Of a stretch of 64,000 nt of DNA, positions 43,901 to 50,726 are shown in pieces. The stretch is from JBFMFR01 sp040752025. GTDB taxonomy: Bacteria; Chloroflexota; Anaerolineae; Anaerolineales; UBA4823. A model generated the notes under the pieces. The model made no database searches. It was given only the letters and a program-made list of their open reading frames with translations, and was not told the origin of the DNA. The number at the start of each line of letters is the position of its first letter. Position 1 is the stretch's first letter. The stretch covers positions 6,047-70,046 of the forward strand of contig JBFMFR010000041.1 in the NCBI GenBank assembly GCA_040752025.1, in the 5' to 3' direction. The translations under genes were made by a program, and so were the position numbers.

Positions 43901-44469
43901 ACGGCGCCTACCTGGCGCTGCAGCAGGGTCTCGGGCGGCTGGCTGAAATCGATGGCCTTGGGCGGGCAGGCCTGAATGCAGTGGTTGCAGGGCAGGTAGT
44001 TGGGGGGATCGTTGAGGCAGTTGGCGATGTCGATGCGGTAAGCGCCCGGGGCAGACTGCGGGATGGGGGTGTAAATGGCTTTGCGGGCGGCCATGCCCGA
44101 GTCGTACTCGTTGGGCAGGATCACCGGGCAGGCGGCGGCGCACTCGCCGCAGCGGGTGCAGGCATCGGTGACGTAGCGGGCGCGCTGGCGGATGTGGGCG
44201 GTGAAAGCCCCAGGCTGGCCTTCCAAACCGACAACTTCGGCCAGGGAAAGGATTTCGATGTTGGGGTGCAGGTCGACTTCGGACATCTTGGGGGCTTCGA
44301 TGCAGATCGAGCAGTCCAGGGTGGGGAAGTTCTTGTCCAGAACCGCCATGATGCCGCCGATGGTGGCTTCTTTTTCAACCAGCACGACGCGCGCCCCGGC
44401 TTCAGCCAGGTCGAGGGAGGCCTGAATGCCAGCGATGCCGCCGCCGATGACGAGAACCGAATCGCTCAT
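40969..44469 (-). CDS. HdrA-type flavin/FeS protein fused to MvhD-like domain
   Basis: 1166 aa, AGGAG upstream. The N-terminus has an FAD site (VIGGGIAGIQASLDLAEAG) and HdrA-specific FPTLDCSICIEAPKMSEVDL, with CTRCGECAAACP and CNHCIQACPP clusters. A second Rossmann flavin domain begins VIGGGIAGMTAAVALASQG (about residue 600). Near the C-terminus come CKGCMRCVKVCP and CMGCGTCAAEC, then an MvhD/FlxC-like 2Fe-2S domain (FTCNWCSYAGADLAG...CSARF). HdrA is the electron-bifurcating flavin hub of heterodisulfide reductase complexes. Here it sits between a 2-oxoacid:ferredoxin oxidoreductase and an HdrD/ETF pair, implying ferredoxin as one electron partner (inference). Confidence 0.93.
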   Translation of the reverse strand: MSDSVLVIGGGIAGIQASLDLAEAGARVVLVEKEATIGGIMAVLDKNFPTLDCSICIEAPKMSEVDLHPNIEILSLAEVVGLEGQPGAFTAHIRQRARYVTDACTRCGECAAACPVILPNEYDSGMAARKAIYTPIPQSAPGAYRIDIANCLNDPPNYLPCNHCIQACPPKAIDFSQPPETLLQRQVGAVIVAIGYDMLDPRQMSEYGYGAHPDILTAMEFERLINSAGPTGGEIIRPSDGRHPENILFVLCVGSRDRRHFPYCSRFCCMYSIKHAYQALDHGVHNVDVLYMDVRAYGKGFDGFWQRTQAEGARFIRGRPSRIQPGGSPSETSNGWGRIRVLYEDTEAAQRIESDYDMVVLANAVTPPHGLVDLAGSLGIDLDQDGFIRSLETQGGLVATTRPGIYAAGCASGPKDIPDSVSEGSGAAALALSHLTGRYWPEPPEVEPMPGIETPRIGVFVCHCGSNIAGVVDVHQVVEYARTLPGVVYASNQMFSCAGNTQQEIEAAIREHGITRVVVAACSPKTHESIFRGVLQRSGLNPYLLEMSNIRNMDSWVHKHDRQAATLKAMDMVWMAVEKARLLVPLQTSHLPLTRRALVIGGGIAGMTAAVALASQGIPTHLVEKEAQLGGLLNQLDRVAPADIAARQLLETKIRQVKKCHIHVHLNTAIETISGVVGNFHAHLGPVDGSSADVRAADLQVGAVVVATGSLPYQPVEFGYGQDPRQAPPVITNLELESLLARGEVPDAERVTFITCVGSRQGQMGCSRYCCTSMIAQALRLRQMGKKVRLLCKEIRTYSRQAEELYEQAMRAGVQFFRYDSERPPQEAIRLHTSQPGESPPYLELYDHLLGTTVRVPTDLLVLVVGLTPGQENISDQLKLAHSEDGFLMELHPKLGPVQTAVEGVFLAGASQGAKDVRESIAQALAVAGKAGALLARDVIEKEPLTARLIPDLCKGCMRCVKVCPFSAIQQIGPAGKGGIVKILEAACMGCGTCAAECNFDAIEMPYFTREQILAQVDAALANDPQEKCLVFTCNWCSYAGADLAGIEKRQYPASARVIRTMCSARFEESFVARAFEKGAGAVLITGCRLTETGSDCHYNYANRLTWKRFQHWQRKFERQGIAPERLQLRWISAAEGKEFAEKITEMDAVIRAHNAQPVGVPERTP

Positions 44470-44513
44470 GTTGTTACTCCTGTGGCGAGAAAGTGCTCAT
44501 GGGTGCATGCAGC

Positions 44514-45095
44514 TCAGTCACTGTCTGCCTCACCGGCCGCGCCGATCACGAGGGGACTGGCAGCGCCATAGCGCTCGACGCTGTAGTCATAGCCGGTGGT
44601 GAAAGCCTGTAGGTTCAAGGACACCAGCCGTTCTTTGACCGAATTTTGGATGGCGGCTTGCATGCCCTGGCGGCTGACCAGGCCGGTGACGGCGGTGAAA
44701 AAGCCCAGCATGATGACGTTGGCGACCATGCGCTTGCCCAGCTCTTCTGCCAGGCGCGTGGCGGGTATGGTCAGGGGATGGTCGCCATCCAGGGGGGTGA
44801 CCAGATCCTCGTCCGTCAAGATGAGAGCGCCTGGCCTGGCCTGGGGGCGAAAGCGGGTGTAGGCCTCCTGGGAGAGGGCGACCAGGACATCGGCGTGCTG
44901 GACGAAGGGATAGGCGATGGGCCGGTCGGAGAAGACAATGTTGGAACTGGAAGCGCCGCCGCGCGCCTCCGGGCCGTAGGCCTGGGTCATAACGGCTTCC
45001 AGCTCATCGTACAGGGACAGGGCTTTGCCCAGGATGTAACCTGCCAGCACGACCCCCTGCCCACCAAAACCGCTGATGCGAATCTCTTTGCGCAT
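44514..45095 (-). CDS. korC: 2-oxoacid:ferredoxin oxidoreductase gamma subunit
   Basis: 193 aa. Typical gamma-subunit start MRKEIRISGFGGQGVVLAGY and the motif TQAYGPEARGGASSSNIVFS. It completes the KorABCD complex that oxidises a 2-oxoacid with CoA to acyl-CoA, CO2 and reduced ferredoxin. Starts 12 bases after korB and lies 44 bases before hdrA. Confidence 0.93.
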   Translation of the reverse strand: MRKEIRISGFGGQGVVLAGYILGKALSLYDELEAVMTQAYGPEARGGASSSNIVFSDRPIAYPFVQHADVLVALSQEAYTRFRPQARPGALILTDEDLVTPLDGDHPLTIPATRLAEELGKRMVANVIMLGFFTAVTGLVSRQGMQAAIQNSVKERLVSLNLQAFTTGYDYSVERYGAASPLVIGAAGEADSD

Positions 45096-45107
45096 GGGGC
45101 ACCTCGT

Positions 45108-45938
45108 TTACTGCTGCACCTGGGCCGGCTGGAAGGCTGGCCGGTCCCGGTCGATGAACTTGCCCACGTAGATGGGGTGCTGCTCGCGCAGGTCGATGTA
45201 CAGCTCGTCGGCGCGAACGTCGCCATCGCTGACCAGCAGGCTGCGCTGCTGGTAAAGCTCCATCTCCTCGAGGCCGTCCTCGATGCCATTGGATTTGCCG
45301 AAGCCGATGGGGCAGGGCGCCAGCACTTCGATGAAGGTGAAGCCGGGCTTGTGGAAGGTGTAGAGGATGTCGTCCTTGACCTGGCGCACGTGGATGGCGG
45401 TCCAACGGGAGAGGAAGTTGGCGCCGCAGGCAGCCATCAAGTAGGGGAAGTTGAAAGGCAGCTCGGGGTTGCCGTATGGGGCGGTGGTGCCGCGCGCCCC
45501 GCGCGGCGTGGTGGGGCCAACCTGCCCACCGGTCATGCCGTAGTTGAAGTTATTGATGCAGATGACTTTGATGTCGGCGTTGCGGCGGGCGGCGTGGATG
45601 AGGTGGTTGCCGCCGATGGCAGCCAGGTCCCCGTCGCCGCTGAAGACGGTGACGGTCAACTCGGGGTTAGCCAGCTTGAGCCCGAGGGCGAAGGGAATGG
45701 CGCGCCCGTGGGTGGTGTGATAAGAGTCGATGTTCATGTAACCGGCGACGCGGCCCGAGCAGCCGATGCCGGAAACTACCACGTGAGAGGTGGTGGGGAT
45801 GCCGGACTCCAGGATGGCCTGGGCGTAGCAGCGCATGATGATGCCGATGCCGCAGCCCGGACACCAGATGTGCGGCATGCGATCGGAGCGGATAATGTCG
45901 TCCAGCGGATGCTTCTCCGCAGCGGAGATGGGGCTCAT
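45108..45938 (-). CDS. korB: 2-oxoacid:ferredoxin oxidoreductase beta subunit
   Basis: 276 aa from MSPISAAEKHPLDDIIRSDR. TPP-binding motif GDGDLAAIGGNHLIHAARRN...NNFNYGMTGGQ and cluster cysteines (WCPGCGIG, GIGCSG) are present. The pattern resembles 2-oxoglutarate/branched-chain (Kor/Vor) enzymes rather than pyruvate oxidoreductase, but substrate is not fixed by sequence. Its ATG overlaps the korA stop by four bases. Confidence 0.94.
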   Translation of the reverse strand: MSPISAAEKHPLDDIIRSDRMPHIWCPGCGIGIIMRCYAQAILESGIPTTSHVVVSGIGCSGRVAGYMNIDSYHTTHGRAIPFALGLKLANPELTVTVFSGDGDLAAIGGNHLIHAARRNADIKVICINNFNYGMTGGQVGPTTPRGARGTTAPYGNPELPFNFPYLMAACGANFLSRWTAIHVRQVKDDILYTFHKPGFTFIEVLAPCPIGFGKSNGIEDGLEEMELYQQRSLLVSDGDVRADELYIDLREQHPIYVGKFIDRDRPAFQPAQVQQ

Positions 45939-47107
45939 GCTGCACCTCCCGTCATTTGTCCGTAGCAACGCGTGATTGCTTCCAGGATCGGCTCGGGCGG
46001 GATCATGGCGCCGCCGGCGTGATGCACGCCGTGCACGGAGCGATGGATGACGCGCTCGACCTCCTGGCTGATCTGGCCGAGGTTCATCTCGGCGACGATG
46101 AAGGCATCGATGTAGGTGGCGAGTTCTCGTAAGATTTGTTCCGGGAAAGGCCACAGGGATACCAGGCGGAGCAAGCCAACGGGAATGCCCATCTCTCGGG
46201 CTTTGCGCACGGCCGAGCGGGCAGAGCGGGCGGTGCAGCCGTAGGCCAGCACGAGGATGTGGGCATCCTCTAGGTGATAGCGCTCGAGTCGGATAACATC
46301 GGCCGCGTTGCGGCGGACTTTCTCGACCAGGCGGGTGACCAGGCGATGGTGGGTGTCGGCAGACATGTCTGGGTAGCCGCGCTCGTCGTGGGTCAGGCCG
46401 GTGTAGTGGACGCGATAGCCTTCGCCGGCGTGGGCGATGGGCGGGACCAGGTCGGGGTCGTCGGCGCGGAAGGGATCAAAGCGTCCGTTGGGCGGGTGGG
46501 CGGGGCGCTTGCGCGGCCAGCGCTGGATCTCGGCGGCGGGCGGGATGACGACGCGCTCGACCATGTGGCCGATGACCTCGTCGGTGAGCAAAATCACCGG
46601 CAGGCGGTAGCGGTCGGTGACGTTGAAGCTCAGCAGGGTCAGGTCGAACATCTCCTGTGGCGACCAGGGGGCGTAGGCGATGATGGCGAAATCGCCGTGC
46701 GATCCCCAGCGCGCCTGCATGACGTCGGACTGCCCGGGCATGGTCGGCAGGCCGGTGGAGGGCGAGCCGCGCTGCACGTCGACGATGACGCAGGGCAGTT
46801 CGAGCATGACGCCCAGCCCCAGGTTTTCCATCATCAGGCTGAACCCTGGGCCCGAGGTGGCGGTCATGGCACGCGCCCCGGCGGCAGAAGCGCCCAGGAT
46901 GGCGGCGATGCTGGCTAACTCGTCTTCCATCTGGATGAAAACGCCGCCCACCTGGGGTAAGCGGCGGGCGAGGTGCTCGGCGATTTCGGTGGACGGCGTG
47001 ATCGGGTAGCCGCCGAAGAAACGACAGCCGGCGGCGATGGCGCCTTCGGCGCAGGCGTGGTCGCCGTGCATGAAGTGTTTGCCAGTGGGGATGGTCTCGG
47101 TGGTCAT
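45935..47107 (-). CDS. korA: 2-oxoacid:ferredoxin oxidoreductase alpha subunit
   Basis: 390 aa from MTTETIPTGKHFMHGDHACA; the frame extends upstream only as an overlap with korD. Motifs GGYPITPSTEIAEHLARRLP, QMEDELASIAAILGASAAGA, and RGSPSTGLPTMPGQSDVMQA are typical of KorA. It binds the 2-oxoacid and pairs with KorB at the TPP site. Overlaps both korD (four bases) and korB (four bases), so the complex is translationally coupled. Confidence 0.94.
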   Translation of the reverse strand: MTTETIPTGKHFMHGDHACAEGAIAAGCRFFGGYPITPSTEIAEHLARRLPQVGGVFIQMEDELASIAAILGASAAGARAMTATSGPGFSLMMENLGLGVMLELPCVIVDVQRGSPSTGLPTMPGQSDVMQARWGSHGDFAIIAYAPWSPQEMFDLTLLSFNVTDRYRLPVILLTDEVIGHMVERVVIPPAAEIQRWPRKRPAHPPNGRFDPFRADDPDLVPPIAHAGEGYRVHYTGLTHDERGYPDMSADTHHRLVTRLVEKVRRNAADVIRLERYHLEDAHILVLAYGCTARSARSAVRKAREMGIPVGLLRLVSLWPFPEQILRELATYIDAFIVAEMNLGQISQEVERVIHRSVHGVHHAGGAMIPPEPILEAITRCYGQMTGGAA

Positions 47108-47382
47108 GCTGGCGCTCCGTTGGCTGGCAGGGTGTAGATGGCGAATTCCGGGCAAACCAGGCTGCAGAACTGGCAGTGGATGCAGGCGGTCTCTTTGCCG
47201 GGAGCGATCTCCGGGTAATGGTAGCCTTTGGCGTTGGTCTGGCTGGAAACGATCAGAACCTGCTGCGGGCAGAAGTGCACACAAATTTCGCAGCCCTTGC
47301 AGCGTTCCGGGATGAGATAGACCTGGCCGCGCGGCACCTGGAAACGGTCTAAATTGAGGGGCGTTCGGGCGTAGACTTCCAT
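47104..47382 (-). CDS. korD: 2-oxoacid:ferredoxin oxidoreductase delta (ferredoxin) subunit
   Basis: 92 aa with AAGGAG before the ATG. Two 4Fe-4S motifs: CKGCEICVHFCPQ and CIHCQFCSLVCPE. First gene of the eight-gene operon kor-hdr-etf; it would pass electrons from KorB to ferredoxin or straight to HdrA. Confidence 0.92.
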   Translation of the reverse strand: MEVYARTPLNLDRFQVPRGQVYLIPERCKGCEICVHFCPQQVLIVSSQTNAKGYHYPEIAPGKETACIHCQFCSLVCPEFAIYTLPANGAPA

Positions 47383-47441
47383 ACTCTCCTTCCGATTGGA
47401 TGGCTGGAGACGCCGGCCTGGGTTCCCGGTGTAAAACGAAA

Positions 47442-47464
47442 CGCCCCACGTGTGGCCTGGGGCG
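47442..47464 (-). terminator. Hairpin plus U-tract in the korD leader
   Basis: CGCCCCA pairs with TGGGGCG (nine-base loop) and is followed on the minus strand by TTTCGTTTTA, 60 bases before korD. It may end the upstream PspA-cassette transcript (stop at 47660) or regulate korD. Another GC hairpin (GGGGGC/GCCCCC) lies near 47557-47572. Confidence 0.6.
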
Positions 47465-47659
47465 GCATACCGGCGCAGACAGAAAACACAGGCGCGACGG
47501 TATTGCGAGATTCCTGAGGCCGTTTCAGAACACGGGGGACGGTGGATGAGGTTGTAGTGGGGGCGCAGGCCCCCTGTTCACAGATGAAGTGGTAAGGGTC
47601 TTGTGATTATTATAGAGTGAGTATTCCCCCCTGTCAACATTGTGAGGCACCCAGCTGAG

Positions 47660-48361
47660 TCAGGCTGCCTGGCGCTTCAGGCTGGCAAGCTGGTCTTCGA
47701 CGGATTGGGCCAGGTCGAACTGGTCGAGCTGCTGGAGCAGGGGATCGCTGGCGGGCAGGGCGGGGGATTCGAGCACGCCAGCCTCGAACAGATGGTGGAT
47801 GGCGGCGGCACGCGCCTGCATGTGCTCGGCGGTGTGCTCGGCCTGCTCGAGCGCCTGGCCCAGGTTGGAAAGTTCCTGCGAGGCGCCGCTGAGCGATTCG
47901 CTCAGGCGCACCTGGGCCAGGGCGGCATTGTAGCGGGCAGCCAGGACTTGCTGGCGGGCGGAAAGAGTTTCGATTTGAGCTTCCAGGCGCTGGCGCACGA
48001 CGGACAGGCGCTGCTGCTCGTTTTGGGTTGCCTGGAGCTGTTCGCCCAGGGCGCCCAACTCCAGGAGCATGACCTGGCGGCGCTGCAGATAGAGGCGGGC
48101 CTGGTCTTCACGCCCGGCCTGGAGGGCGCGGCAGGCGTGCTCTTGCAATTGCGGCAGTTGGGCCTGCAAGTGCTGGATGCGACCTTGCAGCCGGTCTTGC
48201 AGGCTGGCGCTCTCGGCCTGGGCACGCTGCACCTGAGCTAACAGGGGGCGTGCCTGCTGGGCGGCTTCGTAGGGATCGGAGAAGACCTGGCGGGGATCCT
48301 GAGCGGGGGCGAACAGGGCATCCAGGTAGCGCTTGAATATGGAAGTGGATTTGCGGCTCAT
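47660..48361 (-). CDS. PspA/IM30-family protein, copy 1
   Basis: 233 aa, GGAGG upstream. Almost entirely coiled coil (LLAQVQRAQAESASLQDRLQ... to LNRLK-type repeats), the PspA/Vipp1 fold that polymerises on membranes to counter envelope stress. It is the last gene of a cassette with two membrane proteins, a second PspA and a two-component system. It has a Ser/Thr-rich start (MSRKSTSIFKRYLDALF) rather than the canonical amphipathic helix of copy 2. Confidence 0.88.
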   Translation of the reverse strand: MSRKSTSIFKRYLDALFAPAQDPRQVFSDPYEAAQQARPLLAQVQRAQAESASLQDRLQGRIQHLQAQLPQLQEHACRALQAGREDQARLYLQRRQVMLLELGALGEQLQATQNEQQRLSVVRQRLEAQIETLSARQQVLAARYNAALAQVRLSESLSGASQELSNLGQALEQAEHTAEHMQARAAAIHHLFEAGVLESPALPASDPLLQQLDQFDLAQSVEDQLASLKRQAA

Positions 48362-48395
48362 CTCGAAACCCTCCGGCGGGAACTGGCAAAGGCGA

Positions 48396-49064
48396 TTACT
48401 GCCAGGCGGGGTCGCTGGCGGGGAGCGCCTGGGGGCGACCCGTTGGGATCGCCGGGGGGCAACCCGTTGGGATCGCCGGGGGGCGACCCGTTGGGATTGC
48501 CCCTGCGGAATGGCGCGACCGGCGCTGGACCCGGTAGTAATAGGTGCCCAGGATGCTCATGGCGGAGAGGGTGATCAGGCGCATGCACAACTGCTTCAAC
48601 TCGGGGGCGCTGGCGACGAAGGCGGGGTCGACCAGGAAGCAGGCGGCAGCATACCCACAGACGGCGATGAAGGTATAGGCGACTGCCAGATGAGGCGGGA
48701 AGACCAGGGCGAAGGCGAAGAACAGCGGGTAGTAGAAGATGAAGAACTGGCTGTCCAGGCCGGTGCGGCCCGGGCCGAGCAGCACCACCAGGGTGATCAT
48801 GAACAGGTCGAGCAGGCTGGTGAGCAGGGTGAGCAAGCGGTTGGCGGGCTTCTTGACCAGGTAGCGACCGTGGATGAAGAAGTTGACGCCCATCATGGCG
48901 GCGATGAGCAGAATGCCGACGCTCAGGTCCAGGCTGGTCTCTGCGGACCACAGGATCAGGATGGCGGCGGTGGCGATGAAGAACCAGCGGGCCCAGATGA
49001 TGACGATCTGTCCGAAGAAGAGGTCTTCGGCGGCTTCTCGAGCGGCAATTCGGGTTTTAGACAT
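48396..49064 (-). CDS. Six-helix membrane protein of PspA cassette, copy A
   Basis: 222 aa with about six hydrophobic segments (18-40, 45-65, 80-100, 108-125, 128-148, 160-180), resembling the sensor-less membrane domain of some histidine kinases. No enzymatic domain. The C-terminal tail AIPTGRPPAIPTGCPPAIPT is encoded by a 24-bp tandem repeat. Paralogous in plan to the 49116 protein. AGGAGG lies about 22 bases upstream, further than usual. Possibly the membrane partner of PspA. Confidence 0.75.
   Translation of the reverse strand: MSKTRIAAREAAEDLFFGQIVIIWARWFFIATAAILILWSAETSLDLSVGILLIAAMMGVNFFIHGRYLVKKPANRLLTLLTSLLDLFMITLVVLLGPGRTGLDSQFFIFYYPLFFAFALVFPPHLAVAYTFIAVCGYAAACFLVDPAFVASAPELKQLCMRLITLSAMSILGTYYYRVQRRSRHSAGAIPTGRPPAIPTGCPPAIPTGRPQALPASDPAWQ
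48435..48506 (-). repeat. 24-bp tandem repeat, three units
   Basis: Units starting at 48435, 48459 and 48483 (GCGACCCGTTGGGATCGCCG type) encode three AIPTG(R/C)PP repeats at the C-terminus of the membrane protein. The period is a multiple of three, so copy-number change keeps frame. Confidence 0.88.
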
Positions 49065-49115
49065 GGCATTTACGGAAAGATCCGTCCTCCTGTTGGAATG
49101 TGTGTAAGCGAGTGA

Positions 49116-49727
49116 TTACGATTGGGGCACAGCGTCCGGTTCGCCCAGGTTGGCGACGGGCGCAGGCAGACGAACGGCAGACTGGCGGTGGCTGTTCTCC
49201 AGGCGCCAATACAGATTGCCGCACACAGCCACGGCTGCCAGCATGAGCAGGCGGGTGACCAGGGTTTGCAGATCGCCGGTAGTGAGGGGCAGCGTGGCCA
49301 CACCGATCACGGCGTAAAGGAGCAGGGTGCCGCTGACCAGGGTGAAAGTGAGGAAGGATGTGAAGGCCACGGAGATCGCCAGGAAGGCGGGGAAGAAGAA
49401 GATGTAGGCGGGTGAGTGGTAGCCACCTTCGGCGAGGATGATGACGCTGATCACCAGCAGGTCGGCCAGGCTGGCCAGGTAAACGACCAGGCTGGAGGCG
49501 GTCTTGTCTTGCAGGATCTGAGCGCACAGGTAGAAGTTGCCAGCGGCGAGCAGAAGCAGGACGATGAGCTTGACGCGCAGTTCGTCGATGGGCGACTGGC
49601 TCCACAGGATGAAGACCAGGCCGGCCAGCACCAGGATCCAGCGAGCCAGGATGAGCATCATCTGGCCATGATAGGCGGCGGTTTTGTCGCCGGGACGGGT
49701 GTTTTTGGGTTTGGTAGTAGTAGTCAT
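49116..49727 (-). CDS. Six-helix membrane protein of PspA cassette, copy B
   Basis: 203 aa with about six membrane segments and short polar tails. The arrangement and RWILVLAGLVFILWS...YHSPAYIFFFPAFLAIS match copy A (RWFFIATAAILILWS...SQFFIFYYPLFFAFA). Function unrecognised. Lies 51 bases upstream of copy A and 32 bases after PspA copy 2, within one transcript. Confidence 0.78.
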   Translation of the reverse strand: MTTTTKPKNTRPGDKTAAYHGQMMLILARWILVLAGLVFILWSQSPIDELRVKLIVLLLLAAGNFYLCAQILQDKTASSLVVYLASLADLLVISVIILAEGGYHSPAYIFFFPAFLAISVAFTSFLTFTLVSGTLLLYAVIGVATLPLTTGDLQTLVTRLLMLAAVAVCGNLYWRLENSHRQSAVRLPAPVANLGEPDAVPQS

Positions 49728-49759
49728 GGGATTAACCTCCTTTGGGTTGGGTGGCTAAG

Positions 49760-50467
49760 CTATGCAACGGCTTCGGGGTTGGCCTTGTGCTTGAGGGCGG
49801 CCAGTTCGGCCTCGACGGCCTGGGCGCTGGCAACCTGGTTCAAGCTCTGTTCGAGGCTGTCGTCCAGGCCGGGGGAAGACAGCGAACCGACTTCGAGCAG
49901 GGCGTCCAGGGCGGTGGCGCGCGCCTGCACACGCGAGACCTTATCCTCGGCGCGCTCCAGGGCGGCGCCCAGGTCAGCGGCTTCTTTGGAGACGCTTCCC
50001 AGGGCCTCATGGATGTGCACCTGAGCCTGGGCGGCGGTGTAGCGGGCGGAGAGGGCGTCGCGGCGGGTGCGGAAGATGTCCAGGCGCTGGGCGAAGCGCT
50101 GCTCGGCCAGGGTGAGCTTGTGCTCCTCCTCCTGGGCTTCGGCCAACTGCTTGTGCAGGGCTTCCAGCTCGGCCAGGCAGGCCTGTTTGCGCTGCAGGGC
50201 CAGGCGGGCCAGGTCTTCGCGCCCGGCGGAGAGGGCGCGCTCGGCCTGCTCGCCCAACTGGCCGATGCGCTCGTTCAGCTTGTTGATCTGGGTCTGCAAC
50301 TGGTGGCGGGCGGTGGAAACATCGACCAGGCCGCGCTTGACCTGGCGGAGCAGCTCCTGCTGGCGCTCGTAGGTATAGGCCAGGGTGTGGCGCGGGTCTT
50401 CGATCTGGTCCAGGGCGGCATTGGTCCTGGCGCTGAAGATCATGCGGATGCGGGTCCAAACACTCAT
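49760..50467 (-). CDS. PspA/IM30-family protein, copy 2
   Basis: 235 aa, AGGAGG-like site before the ATG. Begins with an amphipathic helix (MSVWTRIRMIFSARTNAALD) as in canonical PspA, then long coiled coil. First gene of the PspA-membrane-membrane-PspA set, 260 bases downstream of the sensor kinase gene. Expected to bind stressed membranes. Confidence 0.9.
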   Translation of the reverse strand: MSVWTRIRMIFSARTNAALDQIEDPRHTLAYTYERQQELLRQVKRGLVDVSTARHQLQTQINKLNERIGQLGEQAERALSAGREDLARLALQRKQACLAELEALHKQLAEAQEEEHKLTLAEQRFAQRLDIFRTRRDALSARYTAAQAQVHIHEALGSVSKEAADLGAALERAEDKVSRVQARATALDALLEVGSLSSPGLDDSLEQSLNQVASAQAVEAELAALKHKANPEAVA

Positions 50468-50611
50468 GGGAAACCTCCTGTTGGATTGATGGTGGGTTGA
50501 CTTGATCCTGCTTCTACTATAGACAAAAAGGAGGCGGCGCGAAACAAGGTTATCCCCCCAATTGGGGTGAGTGAAAACACCCTATTCAGCAGCCGGAGGG
50601 GGAGGTAAACC

Positions 50612-50636
50612 AGGGCGCACGCCGTGCGCCCCTACG
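50612..50636. repeat. REP-like palindrome, copy 4
   Basis: GGGCGCAC-GCC-GTGCGCCC plus CTACGGG, between the PspA cassette and the sensor kinase stop (50727). Same family as 20950 and 39680. Confidence 0.72.
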
Positions 50637-50726
50637 GGTGGGTTGGTTGGGTGGCGCGAGGGGCGGACCCGGTTGGCATCGCCCCAATGGGCAGGTCGAT
50701 AGGCGGGCCGGTTGGATGGTAGGGCT

